A program made the position numbers and the translations under genes. This document shows positions 7,875 through 15,780 of a stretch of 64,000 nucleotides of DNA, in pieces; within the stretch, counting starts at the first letter, position 1; each line of letters starts with the position of its first letter. Under the pieces are notes generated by a model that saw nothing but the letters and a program-made list of their open reading frames with translations, was not told the DNA's origin and did not search any database. The stretch lies in NCBI GenBank assembly GCA_035547915.1, contig DASZTS010000010.1, forward strand, positions 1-64,000, given 5' to 3'. The stretch is from DASSFG01 sp035547915 (GTDB lineage: Bacteria > Planctomycetota > Planctomycetia > Pirellulales > JAICIG01).

Positions 7875-8411
7875 TCAGGCGACGATTTGGAAGGGGCAAA
7901 GGGGCGGCAGCTCAGCAGGCAGCGAGGTGGCCAGTTCGTCGATAGCCTGGCTGATCGCCGGCCGAGCATTTTTTCCAGAATCAAGCAACTGCTGGGCCTC
8001 TTTTATCAGGTGCCAGGCTCGCTCGACCGGTTCGATGCTGACGACCGGGCGACCATTGGCGTTCGTCGCCAGAGTCACAGGCTCTTGACCGGGGTGGAAC
8101 TCGACGAGTTCGCCATCGTAACAGTCGGAACTGCTGGTTCGCCGCGTATAAGGTACGCCATGCTCTTGCAACCAGGTTTCCAGGTGCGAGAACTTTCCCC
8201 AGTCGGCCGTTTCATCGCAGTAGTAGAGCACCGCGGCTCCTTTCAACTCCTTCATCGCCTCTTCAAGATTCTCGGCGGTTTGCGGGGCAACGTATTCGCC
8301 ACCAAAACCAAGTTGCAGGCTTTGACCCGAAATCGCGTCGCAAAACGCCTCCACGTGTTCTCGTTTGAGCTGGCCGCCGATCCAGATTTCGGCGCTGATG
8401 CATTCGCTCAT
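7875..8411 (-). CDS. conserved island protein (178 aa)
   Basis: Starts MSECISAEIWIGGQLKREHV. It has an alpha/beta N-terminal half and a middle section AVLYYCDETADWGKFSHLE followed by HGVPYTRRTSSSDCYDGELV and EFHPGQEP. The C-terminal 50 residues form a helix with WHLIKEAQQLLDSGK. I recognise the N-terminal IWIGG..LKREHVE..C..I pattern from other island hypothetical proteins but know no function. It starts 12 bases after the stop of the gene before it and is separated from DUF1257 by 155 bases. Confidence 0.65.
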   Translation of the reverse strand: MSECISAEIWIGGQLKREHVEAFCDAISGQSLQLGFGGEYVAPQTAENLEEAMKELKGAAVLYYCDETADWGKFSHLETWLQEHGVPYTRRTSSSDCYDGELVEFHPGQEPVTLATNANGRPVVSIEPVERAWHLIKEAQQLLDSGKNARPAISQAIDELATSLPAELPPLCPFQIVA

Positions 8412-8423
8412 GTTTGGTCTCCC

Positions 8424-8855
8424 TTATTGGGCAGCGGATTCGATCAACGACTTGGGCAACGGATTCGTCCTGATGTAGAGCGAAGCGCCTTTCGGCGTGG
8501 CACGCCAGAAAACCTCCAGCTCGTCGCCCATGACCGAGACGACCATGTGAGTGTATTCGACCCGCTTGAATGCCTCTTCGGGTAGCTCGACTTTGTCATC
8601 GAGGACAACGTAGGTATCGCGCGCCTCGATCAGCATTTCGTCGAGATCGTCGTCAAACGTCGCCTGAAAGTACGCCGCGTCGCCATCCCAATAATGGGCT
8701 TCGTGCAGCGACGCGTTGTTCTTAGCCAGGCTTGATACACCTTGCATGCGTTCCAGGATTTGTCCGGCATACGCCGGCGTAAGATTGACGAGCGCGCAAT
8801 CGCAGTCGGCGTTGAAGTCAGGATTACTGGAGCAGGTTCCGAGCACGATTCTCAT
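8424..8855 (-). CDS. conserved island protein (143 aa)
   Basis: Starts MRIVLGTCSSNPDFNADCDC. The first 40 residues carry several cysteines and an NLTPAYAGQILERMQGV segment; the remainder is acidic with DDLDEMLIEARDTYVVLDD and ends in an ARTPK-like beta region. The start overlaps the stop of the lipoprotein gene by four bases (ATGA), indicating coupled translation. No known family was recognised beyond similarity to other hypothetical proteins of such clusters. Confidence 0.6.
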   Translation of the reverse strand: MRIVLGTCSSNPDFNADCDCALVNLTPAYAGQILERMQGVSSLAKNNASLHEAHYWDGDAAYFQATFDDDLDEMLIEARDTYVVLDDKVELPEEAFKRVEYTHMVVSVMGDELEVFWRATPKGASLYIRTNPLPKSLIESAAQ

Positions 8856-9418
8856 CCTGTTTGCTCCTTCTCCCCTGCCGGCCGATCGACCTGATCCGCA
8901 GGCAGAGCCGTAACTGCCAGAAACCGCTCGTCGCCCGGCGGCAACAACACCGGCTGGTCGCTTACGATTTCGCCCACGAGGACTTCCGCCAGGGCTTCGT
9001 CGGGGTTGCTGCGGGTCACGTGGTGCAGTAGGTAGGCGGCAAGCGCAAGCGGCAGCAATGTCGCCAGCAATATCACGCCGCCGCCAATCGCCTCCGCCGC
9101 CGCAGAATCCCAGTGGCGTGATTGGGCAATTTGTCGTCGCTCGTCTTCGAGCGTGTCGCGCTGACGGTCTACTTCGGCCCGCTCGGCTTTCAGCTCGCGC
9201 TCAAGTGCCAGTAGTTCCTGCCGTGATCTGGCGTCGGCTTCCACGAGTTGTCTCGTTGCCTCGGCGATTTGTTGGTTCTGCTGGGCCATTTCGTGATTCT
9301 GCTCGGCCTGGCGGTTGTCGGCTTCCCGCGCGAGCTCCACGAGCCGTTTGTCTTCGTTACAACCGGCGGCCAGAAAGATCGCCAGCAGAATCATGGGAAC
9401 AAGCAGTGGGTCTTTCAT
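8852..9418 (-). CDS. coiled-coil lipoprotein with a C-terminal membrane helix
   Basis: The first 20 residues form a lipoprotein signal (MKDPLLVPMILLAIFLAAGC, lipobox LAAGC, Cys at 20). Residues about 25-105 are Gln/Glu/Arg-rich and heptad-like, a long coiled coil (EQNHEMAQQNQQIAEATRQL). A second hydrophobic segment, GGGVILLATLLPLALAAYLL at about 112-132, is followed by 50 more residues. The layout predicts a periplasmic coiled coil held by lipid at one end and a membrane helix at the other. GGAG lies eight bases before the ATG. The start lies inside the preceding small membrane-protein gene. Possible roles include an envelope tether or conjugation component; this is inference. Confidence 0.7.
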   Translation of the reverse strand: MKDPLLVPMILLAIFLAAGCNEDKRLVELAREADNRQAEQNHEMAQQNQQIAEATRQLVEADARSRQELLALERELKAERAEVDRQRDTLEDERRQIAQSRHWDSAAAEAIGGGVILLATLLPLALAAYLLHHVTRSNPDEALAEVLVGEIVSDQPVLLPPGDERFLAVTALPADQVDRPAGEKEQTG

Positions 9419-9548
9419 GCGTGGTTCTCCACTTGGTTAAAAGCCGTCGCAGCAAGAGTTGCAAAGCCCGGCGGAGCCGGACTTCACGGATGAGTGCCGC
9501 GACCAGCAACAGGACCAGCAGCGAGCCAGTCAACAGTGCGAATTGCAA
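9357..9548 (-). CDS. small membrane protein overlapping the lipoprotein gene
   Basis: A 63-residue protein starting at TTG, read MQFALLTGSLLVLLLVAALI, one membrane helix followed by a basic amphipathic stretch REVRLRRALQLLLRRLL. The TTG is supported by a near-perfect AGGAGGTG five to six bases upstream. Its last 62 bases overlap the start of the coiled-coil lipoprotein gene in another frame, so the two are probably translated in a coupled way. The function is unknown; the pairing with a lipoprotein suggests an envelope complex. Confidence 0.6.
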   Translation of the reverse strand: MQFALLTGSLLVLLLVAALIREVRLRRALQLLLRRLLTKWRTTHERPTACSHDSAGDLSGRRL

Positions 9549-9603
9549 GGGACACCTCCTGGGGAGGAAAAAGAGAAGTGGTTGATATGGATGCTGCCGG
9601 GCC

Positions 9604-11826
9604 CTAATCGAACAGCGCGAGAGACGACCGCCGTTCTGCCGGCTGCCTTGTCGTTACCCGTTCAGGCGTCGGCGTTCTGTCATCATCATCCCAAAGCAGG
9701 CGCAACCCACGTGGTGTGGCAGCCGCTGAGGGAGATAATGGGCGGTCAAAGCCAATGTCGGCACTGCCAACTTGACTTTGCTCGCACGCGCAGCCGGTTG
9801 AGCGTTCCGATGCCACCTTTCCCCATACTCGCTCGGCGCCCGTATCATCGAGTCTGTCGGCCAAGCTTCGTGCCAGTTCCATCTCGACCGAGGCGTCATC
9901 GCCTGCAAGCGCCGCCAAGCCCTCGTTCGTGAATTTGCCTTCGATGGCGACGGCAGCCGCGAGCTTACGACCCATCAAGGTCATCGCCCGGTCCTGCATC
10001 GTCGTGCGGTAGTACAGATAGTAGTTGCGACAGGGCTTTGTTTGACCGATACGCCAGCTTCGCCCGCCTGCTTGCCGCATCGTGAACAGGTTGTAGCCCG
10101 TCTCGTAGAACACGATCGTCGAGAAATTGTGGCCCGTTGCGTGGTCGAAAAAGTCAAAACCTGTCTCGACCAGTTGCGGGTTTGATAACATCGCGTCGGT
10201 GCCCGGCCCGTGTTTGGCGATCCACGGCTCCCGTTTCTGCTGCGGCACTTTGGCCCGCAGGATGTTGACGCGGTGCCCGGCTTGTGTGAGCAGTTGCTCC
10301 AAGCGAAGCTGCACATCGCGTTTGCCGGTCATCTGCAAGTAGACCCAGACCTGCCGGCCCTCGGCCCGCTCACGCGCCACGAGATCGAGCAGGGCCTGTT
10401 CCTTTGGCCGCACCACCTCGCGACCAAGATCAGGGCAAGTCGTGACGTGCCTGAAGCCCTCCTGGCTCCTGTACCCGATGTCGCCGAAGTCATACGGATG
10501 GTCCGGGTAGCCCAGCAGCGTTGCCAGCATCTTGGCCAAAAGCCGCTTGTCGCCACGACGCACCATCTGCCGTATGGCTTGGGCCAAGTCGTCTTCGACC
10601 TGTTCGTAGGCCGCTTGCTGCTCGTCATCCATGTTCACAGGCACCACGAACTCGTCGAGCGGGGGCAGATCGTCGGCCACTTCTTCAAGCGAGAGAAAGA
10701 GGCACTTGTCGAGCAAGTGCCGGCCAAAGAGCGTCGGCATGATGCCTGGTTTGACGTTCTTGATGGTTTTGCTCTTTTGGCCGCGACTCTGGTCATTGTC
10801 GTCGCCCTCGCCGCCGTCTTTCTCGATGATGCGCGTCTCGATCCGCCCATAGCGTTGGTTAAACGCCAGGTGGTCTTTCCAACCCAGACCCTCGGCGATG
10901 AGCGATTGAGGTGCGAGGCGGAAAAGTAGCGGCCGGACGTGCTCGGCGTATCCGCCGATCAGCGTGCCAGTGAGGGCGATCGTCTTGCGCGCCGCCGCGG
11001 CCAGGCTACCGAAGGCGTTGGCCTGCGCGGTCTGAGCGCCTTTCTCTTGATGCACCTCATCGACGATGAAGTAGTCGAAGAAGTGCGGCAGGTGCTTTTT
11101 GATGAAGCGTGCCGGCTCCCAGCGGTTGATCTTTCGCGTGAAGGTCCACAAGGGCTCATTGCACTGCATCGGCTGGCCGCACTCGTCGCGTGCCAGCGTG
11201 CCGTCCGCGCGAACCAACTCGGCCTGGCAATAGTGCCGCTTTTTGGAGAGCTTGGCGTGCGAGATCGGCGTGCCCTTATTCGGATCGACGATGGGCGAGC
11301 CGCAACGCGGGCAGATCGGCGTACCGTCGCGACGTTTGAGATAGGCCGCCCGCCATTTGGCGCCCAGCTTGGCGCGGTCACGGGAGACGACCCACCAGGT
11401 CGGTGGCGACGGCCGGCCCTCGGTTTTCAGCCGGAGCACGTCCCGGAACTTGTTGATAACGCGAACTTCGATGCCGGGCAACGTGTTGAGCAGCTCTCGC
11501 CGCCATTTCGGCACGAGCTGGCCGGGGCACATGACGAGACCGGTGTACGGCTTGCCAGCCGCGTGAGCGTGGGCTGTCGTGCAGCCCATCAGCGTTTTGC
11601 CCGTGCCCATATTGGCGCCCAGCAGAACCGCGTTTTGCCTGCGGAGAGTTTTGACGGCGGCGGTGATAACGTGAGCTTGGGCCGGCCGCGGCTTCCGCTT
11701 GGTCTCGACGACGAGCGGCGGGTCGCGGCTGGGGACGTGTAAAGGGACAAGTGTCTGGTTTGCCTGTAGCCCAAGCAAAGGGGCGTAGCGCTCCAGGTAC
11801 TGGTCCAAGGTGTGGATGCCTTCCAT
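9604..11826 (-). CDS. SNF2/DEAD-type helicase with Cys-rich insertion
   Basis: A 740-residue superfamily-2 helicase. Walker A GANMGTGKT spans 70-78; a motif Ia-like VMCPGQLVPKW follows. Then comes a zinc-ribbon-like insertion (CPRCG, then Cys residues in HYCQ, ECGQ and QCNE), the DEVH box, ALTGTLIGG as motif III, and QAGGRSWRIGQ as motif VI, the SNF2-typical form. The C-terminus ends RRSSLALFD, which resembles a sliding-clamp-binding pentapeptide. GGGAGG lies about nine bases before the ATG. The gene is central in the island operon, after a 69-residue protein and before a TTG-started membrane protein. Such enzymes translocate on or remodel DNA and protein-DNA complexes; the substrate here is unknown. 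Confidence 0.9.
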   Translation of the reverse strand: MEGIHTLDQYLERYAPLLGLQANQTLVPLHVPSRDPPLVVETKRKPRPAQAHVITAAVKTLRRQNAVLLGANMGTGKTLMGCTTAHAHAAGKPYTGLVMCPGQLVPKWRRELLNTLPGIEVRVINKFRDVLRLKTEGRPSPPTWWVVSRDRAKLGAKWRAAYLKRRDGTPICPRCGSPIVDPNKGTPISHAKLSKKRHYCQAELVRADGTLARDECGQPMQCNEPLWTFTRKINRWEPARFIKKHLPHFFDYFIVDEVHQEKGAQTAQANAFGSLAAAARKTIALTGTLIGGYAEHVRPLLFRLAPQSLIAEGLGWKDHLAFNQRYGRIETRIIEKDGGEGDDNDQSRGQKSKTIKNVKPGIMPTLFGRHLLDKCLFLSLEEVADDLPPLDEFVVPVNMDDEQQAAYEQVEDDLAQAIRQMVRRGDKRLLAKMLATLLGYPDHPYDFGDIGYRSQEGFRHVTTCPDLGREVVRPKEQALLDLVARERAEGRQVWVYLQMTGKRDVQLRLEQLLTQAGHRVNILRAKVPQQKREPWIAKHGPGTDAMLSNPQLVETGFDFFDHATGHNFSTIVFYETGYNLFTMRQAGGRSWRIGQTKPCRNYYLYYRTTMQDRAMTLMGRKLAAAVAIEGKFTNEGLAALAGDDASVEMELARSLADRLDDTGAERVWGKVASERSTGCACEQSQVGSADIGFDRPLSPSAAATPRGLRLLWDDDDRTPTPERVTTRQPAERRSSLALFD

Positions 11827-11863
11827 TCAAGGGTGCCTCCCTCGGTGGTGGTGGTTGACGGGT

Positions 11864-12073
11864 TCATTCCCTGCGCTGTAGCCAGCTCAGGGAATCGGTG
11901 AGGTGACCGTTGAAGACGGCCACTGTGACGAAGTCTTTCGGAGCGCGGCCGGTTACCCCCGCGTCGTCGTAGAACTGCTGGACTGCCGCGTCGGCAGTTG
12001 CCGTTGCGACGTAGTAGAGGAAACCGTGACGGCTTCGTTTGTCGTAGACGCAGATTGTGAACCCGGTTTTCAC
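11864..12073 (-). CDS. small conserved protein (69 aa)
   Basis: A GTG start gives MKTGFTICVYDKRSRHGFLY, then VATATADAAVQQFYDDAGV and FVTVAVFNGHLTD. The GTG is chosen because GAGGAG lies nine to ten bases upstream; the longer frame runs into the region coding for the preceding 190-residue protein and reads as unlikely sequence there. The short alpha/beta protein looks genuine, but no family is recognised. It ends 37 bases before the helicase start. Confidence 0.5.
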   Translation of the reverse strand: MKTGFTICVYDKRSRHGFLYYVATATADAAVQQFYDDAGVTGRAPKDFVTVAVFNGHLTDSLSWLQRRE

Positions 12074-12132
12074 GGCCTCGGTCTCCTCGAAATGCGATAG
12101 GTGATCAAAAGCGGCTAACCAGCCACCAAACG

Positions 12133-12705
12133 TCAGATGGTGAATCGCCGCCGTCGCAGGCCCCTCGAAACCAGCTCGTCGAGCGACTCGGTGTTGAGGT
12201 CGAGCACGGCACCGCCGCACTGGAACGAGTGTAGCGCCGTGAGGTGGCCCTCGCGTTCGAGTTCCTTGCGGAGCCACGGGAGCCAGCTTGGTAAGAGCGG
12301 CGTCGTGATGCTCTCGCGCTGAAGCTCGGTCCAGAGGCTGGTGTCGTTGAGCTTCGAGATCAGGCCCGGCGTGCGGGCCAAGGCCAGTGAGTGCCAGGTG
12401 CTGTAGCCCAGCTTGACGGCTTGAAAACGGTAGCCACCGCTCGCGGCCATCAACTCCCAATCCGGGTCAAATCCCTCGCACTTCGCAGAAAACGTGGTCT
12501 TGGCGGCCTTGCTCAAACAAGCGTGCAAAGCCTTGATCGCCGTCTGGCTGGCGACGGTGGACAGGATGGCGATCATGCCGGCGGTGGTTCCGACCGTACC
12601 CAGCGCCGCCAGCTTGTAGCTGAACTGCGTATCCTTGGTAGTTATGGTCAACTCGCCGAGCGTGGCTACGCCGCGCCCGGCGCTGTCTTTCTGTTTGACG
12701 CGCAT
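12133..12705 (-). CDS. hypothetical island protein (190 aa)
   Basis: Starts MRVKQKDSAGRGVATLGELT. A hydrophobic stretch LAALGTVGTTAGMIAILSTV at 32-51 may be a membrane helix or a buried helix. The C-terminal half has TTPLLPSWLPWLRKELEREG and ends in a basic RRRRFTI. AGAGGA precedes the ATG by seven bases. The gene stands between the methyltransferase gene (92-base gap) and the 69-residue gene. I do not recognise the family. Confidence 0.6.
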   Translation of the reverse strand: MRVKQKDSAGRGVATLGELTITTKDTQFSYKLAALGTVGTTAGMIAILSTVASQTAIKALHACLSKAAKTTFSAKCEGFDPDWELMAASGGYRFQAVKLGYSTWHSLALARTPGLISKLNDTSLWTELQRESITTPLLPSWLPWLRKELEREGHLTALHSFQCGGAVLDLNTESLDELVSRGLRRRRFTI

Positions 12706-12796
12706 AGCGATTCCTCTTTAGGTGGTCGAAGTCGAGCGCGAGCGAAGAGGCGGTGGCGTAGGTGGCATCATGCCGTGGCACACGAGCACCGGGCGG

Positions 12797-13894
12797 TCAA
12801 GCAGCAACGCGCCGCTTTGGCTCGCTGCTAGTCGTCGAATCCGCGATTGGAGCATCGGCTGTTTGGCTGCCGCCTTGAGTTAGCGTGAGGATGCGGCCTT
12901 CGACGGTGGCGACGCGAATGGTCAGCATGATCTTCTCGGCGATCAGGGTCTTGGTGACGTCTCCGTCTTTCTCTTCGTGCGTCTCGACGCTCTGGACGTA
13001 AGACTGCTTGGTGGCGGTGCCGCGGACGACGTGAGGCGGCTCGCCAGGCGGACAAACTCTGCCGTCGAGGTGGCCGGCGGCCAACAGCATGGCACGATGC
13101 CCCTTGTTCAAGGACATGGGCGGTGAAGGGAGCGGCGGTGGTTCGGCGACGTCGAGAAAACGCCGGAGCGGCGACTTGCCCAAGGCGGTCAACAACTCGT
13201 TGTCCGTCATCTCGGTCTTCTCGAACCGAGTCGGCCCGGTGGAGTGCGGCAGCCAGTATCGGAAGTCCGGGGCATCATCGCCGGACCGAAGCCGGGGCAG
13301 TGCATTCCGGTTTTGCTCGGTACTGGGCACCTGTTTGTCGCGCCTGACGCCGAACACGATCACCTCGTCGAACGGCCGATGGTCGGCCGGAAACGTCACG
13401 ACGCGCAGTTCGGTGTACCAACTCAACAGTAATTCTCGGATGTCGGCTCTCTCGGCGACGCGCTGCGGGCAGACCAATGCGATGATGCCACCAGGCACCA
13501 GCAGATGCGTCGAGCGCTCCAAAAACGTGTGCTCGACACGCCGGCCGCCGCCCAGTTCGTTGTCGAACGGCGGGTTGCACCAGACGAACGAGAACGCCTT
13601 TCGCGAGATGCCGGTGCCAAAGAACGACGCCGCGGCCAGGACGCGGCAGCCACAGTCACCGAGTTCCTGCTGGACGGTCTCGCTGCGGCGTTCGTCAAGC
13701 TCGATGGCGAACACGTCTTGCATCGGGCAGCCGACAGCCTCAGCAAGCTGAACGATGGCGGCCCCTTGGCCGCAGCAAGGATCAAGGACGCAGAAACGCT
13801 GTCTGGCGGGCGGTTGCAGCCAGCGGGCTGCCATCGCCACGGCGGCAGGCGGGGCTGCGTAAAAGCCCCCTTTTGCTTGTGCGACGAGTCTCAT
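12797..13894 (-). CDS. DUF6094-type DNA methyltransferase
   Basis: A 365-residue protein starting MRLVAQAKGGFYAAPPAAVA. Motif I DPCCGQG lies at 38-44, an acidic EL-DERR loop at 65-70, and NPPF at 107-110, the catalytic motif of N6-adenine (or N4-cytosine) amino-methyltransferases. The following EHTFLERSTHLLVPGGIIAL and VVTFPADHRPFDEVIVFG strands complete the Rossmann-like fold. The N-terminal FYAAPP entry and overall length match DUF6094 proteins, which sit beside helicases on mobile elements. GGAG lies seven to eight bases before the ATG. It may modify element DNA, for protection or regulation; the target is unknown. Confidence 0.8.
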   Translation of the reverse strand: MRLVAQAKGGFYAAPPAAVAMAARWLQPPARQRFCVLDPCCGQGAAIVQLAEAVGCPMQDVFAIELDERRSETVQQELGDCGCRVLAAASFFGTGISRKAFSFVWCNPPFDNELGGGRRVEHTFLERSTHLLVPGGIIALVCPQRVAERADIRELLLSWYTELRVVTFPADHRPFDEVIVFGVRRDKQVPSTEQNRNALPRLRSGDDAPDFRYWLPHSTGPTRFEKTEMTDNELLTALGKSPLRRFLDVAEPPPLPSPPMSLNKGHRAMLLAAGHLDGRVCPPGEPPHVVRGTATKQSYVQSVETHEEKDGDVTKTLIAEKIMLTIRVATVEGRILTLTQGGSQTADAPIADSTTSSEPKRRVAA

Positions 13895-13989
13895 TGGTGA
13901 TCTCCAGATGGGTTAAGCGGTACGGTTGTTGTCGTGCCACAAGGGATGCGTCTCGTCGAGCAGCCGGTCATTAAGCACCTTCTCGGTGT

Positions 13990-14190
13990 TTGTACATCTC
14001 CGAATTCGACGTGGCCAACGTGGCCAAGGAACTGGCCGAAAGCGATGCTGAAGTCAAAGGCAATCAGACCGCGCCAAAGAACCAGATTCGGACGGCAAAG
14101 TTGCGTCGGCTGGGAATGGAGTTTGGCGGGCCAAGCCTGCTTCGCCAGATGATCGGACAACTTGTCAATGCGGCTAGAAATGCCGGCTAA
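13990..14190 (+). CDS. possible small protein on the opposite strand
   Basis: A TTG-started 66-residue frame, with a coherent helical composition (FDVANVAKELAESDAEVKGN; IRTAKLRRLGMEFGGPSLLR). It lies in the 322-base gap between the methyltransferase gene and the next leftward gene and reads better than the opposite strand there, but it lacks a ribosome-binding site. It may be a real short gene, a remnant, or chance. Confidence 0.3.
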   Translation: MYISEFDVANVAKELAESDAEVKGNQTAPKNQIRTAKLRRLGMEFGGPSLLRQMIGQLVNAARNAG

Positions 14191-14216
14191 TGAAACATTG
14201 CTGCACGAGCGAATGA

Positions 14217-14624
14217 TTATCGTCGAGTCTTTGCCAGGTCACGAAGCTCGTCTTCCACGGCCTTTGCTCCCAGACGCCCGGCGAGAAAACCCAGTTGAGC
14301 TTCAAGCCCCTCGTTGTTGATCGCCGCGGCAATCTGGCCGTATTGCTCGTGAACCAACTCGTCGAGTTGCTCGGCGTCGAGGCCCAGCCGTTCGGCCGCT
14401 TTGACGAGATCGTCAGCGCTTTGAGCGTCGCTTTGGTCATTGGGCCGGGCAGCGGCGACGGAAAACTCCTTCACGGCCGGATTGCCGTAGTCTGCCAAAA
14501 TGTCCGGCGTCGAGAGTGCCATCTCCATCAACCGGTCCAGCACGGTTGCCAAGGATTCGGCGTCCGTGATGGCCGGATCGAACTCGACTTCGACGTAGAG
14601 TTGGGTCGTTTGTTTCTCGGGCAT
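14217..14624 (-). CDS. conserved island protein (135 aa)
   Basis: Starts MPEKQTTQLYVEVEFDPAIT, then DAESLATVLDRLMEMALSTP and ILADYGNPAVKEFSV, a pattern recurring in hypothetical proteins of plasmids and islands, followed by a less conserved helical C-terminal half (LGLDAEQLDELVHEQYGQIA). AGGGAG precedes the ATG. No function is known to me. It is an early gene of the presumed leftward operon. Confidence 0.65.
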   Translation of the reverse strand: MPEKQTTQLYVEVEFDPAITDAESLATVLDRLMEMALSTPDILADYGNPAVKEFSVAAARPNDQSDAQSADDLVKAAERLGLDAEQLDELVHEQYGQIAAAINNEGLEAQLGFLAGRLGAKAVEDELRDLAKTRR

Positions 14625-14644
14625 GGTGTTCTCCCTGGTTCTAG

Positions 14645-14881
14645 CTACAACGGCGCCTTGGTATGCGGCTCAGCGATTAAGCAGTCGATGCCGCGGTCGT
14701 GTGCCTGGTCAGCGATTGCATCGGTAAGTTCGACCAGCCCCTCCAGCAGTGACGCTTCATCGGCGCCCAGATGTGCATCTCGCCGGTTACGGGCGCTGTC
14801 TGCTACGGCAATCAACAATTCTCGTTGCCGCCGGAACAGCGGCCCATCAATCAATAGGTCGAAGTCCTTGGAATGGTTCAC
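14645..14881 (-). CDS. small conserved protein (78 aa), start uncertain
   Basis: The conserved part reads NHSKDFDLLIDGPLFRRQRE, LLEGLVELTDAIADQAHDRG and IDCLIAE, a motif set familiar from short island proteins. The GTG at 14,881 gives the N-terminus expected for this type; an in-frame GTG at 14,947 would add 22 residues and overlap the upstream gene by ten bases. Neither has a strong ribosome-binding site. The function is unknown. Confidence 0.55.
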   Translation of the reverse strand: MNHSKDFDLLIDGPLFRRQRELLIAVADSARNRRDAHLGADEASLLEGLVELTDAIADQAHDRGIDCLIAEPHTKAPL

Positions 14882-14937
14882 CTGTGATTCAATGTCAAAT
14901 ATGGCCGTGGGGAAGGCCGCGATGGCGGGCGGCGGGC

Positions 14938-15141
14938 CTATTCGCACGGCTCGATTGTCTCGGGAACTAGGCCGTAGCTCGCGAGGATTGTCGCGACGGT
15001 CTCGATGAAATCGGCCCCTTCAATCGGCCTATCGGGATTGCAATGGTCGCCGGTCTGATCGATATTGAGATACATGGCATCCACGATTCGGCTGACGATG
15101 TTGACTGCCTCTTCGTGGCTGAGGTCTTTGGCTTTTCGCAT
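14938..15141 (-). CDS. small conserved protein (67 aa)
   Basis: Starts MRKAKDLSHEEAVNIVSRIV, then DAMYLNIDQTGDHCNPDRPI, EGADFIETVATILASYGLVP. The layout (helix, short loop with NPD, GADF.E.VA..L..yGLVP helix) matches a common short island protein. GGAG lies eight bases before the ATG. This is the first clear gene of the leftward block downstream of the empty stretch 15,142-15,489, so a promoter may lie there. Confidence 0.6.
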   Translation of the reverse strand: MRKAKDLSHEEAVNIVSRIVDAMYLNIDQTGDHCNPDRPIEGADFIETVATILASYGLVPETIEPCE

Positions 15142-15489
15142 GTGATGGCTCCAGAATCATGTGGTAGAGCGCAACCGCCAGTGCATGTGCGCAGGCAAAA
15201 AGCGAACATGGAAAGGCCACCCTAAGCTCCGAGAAGATATGCCGGCTTGGGAAGATTTCTTTAGGCCATTAGATGCCGTCGCCTGCCGAGGCGGTCTGCC
15301 GATTACTTGTGGATGTCGATCTGCGCGACGCGCGGGGCGGTCGTAGAAAAACACAACCGCCCGCGCACAAGATCGACGACGGCTTGTAGCCGTGGACGAG
15401 AAACTGGAACTCGCGCGAACAACAACGTGGAGAAAGAACGACCCGGGCCGCCTATCGACGAACCCGGGCTTTGCAGAAGATCCCTTGCG
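15142..15489. other. 348-base stretch without a recognisable gene
   Basis: Neither strand has a frame with convincing protein composition or ribosome-binding site. By position it is the likely site of the promoter for the leftward train of island genes, but no clear -35/-10 pair could be assigned by eye. Confidence 0.4.
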
Positions 15490-15780
15490 CTAGGCGGTGC
15501 TCGCGCCACCGTCAGTGGCGTCGTCAGAAGGAGGACTAGCAGACCGAGAATGTCGCTCGGTACGCCAATCAGGCCGTGGTCGCCCTTCCAAGTCATACGC
15601 CAGGTCGATCAGCTTGCAAAACGTCACCAGCGAACACTCCAACTCGGCGGCAGCTTCGCGGAACGTCCGCCCGCCATCGACCAGTTCCTTGGCCAAACGG
15701 GCGCGGAGAGCGCGGCGCTCCTTCATGGACGGAGCCGGCAAGTTGCGGATGCGATGCCAATGCCGAACGGCTTTCGCCAC
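15490..15780 (-). CDS. small helix-turn-helix-like protein overlapping the recombinase 3' end
   Basis: A 96-residue basic protein starting MAKAVRHWHRIRNLPAPSMK. Residues about 25-60 (RLAKELVDGGRTFREAAAEL, CSLVTFCKLIDLAYD) have the spacing of a DNA-binding helix-turn-helix. The start lies 58 bases inside the recombinase gene in another frame, so translation may be coupled. It could regulate the recombinase or assist excision as a directionality factor; this is inferred from size, charge and position only. Confidence 0.45.
   Translation of the reverse strand: MAKAVRHWHRIRNLPAPSMKERRALRARLAKELVDGGRTFREAAAELECSLVTFCKLIDLAYDLEGRPRPDWRTERHSRSASPPSDDATDGGASTA

Noticed and set aside
9357..9418. Rz/Rz1-type spanin interpretation of the nested membrane peptide and lipoprotein
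   Set aside because: The lipoprotein is far longer than Rz1, carries its own second membrane helix, and no holin or endolysin gene is nearby.
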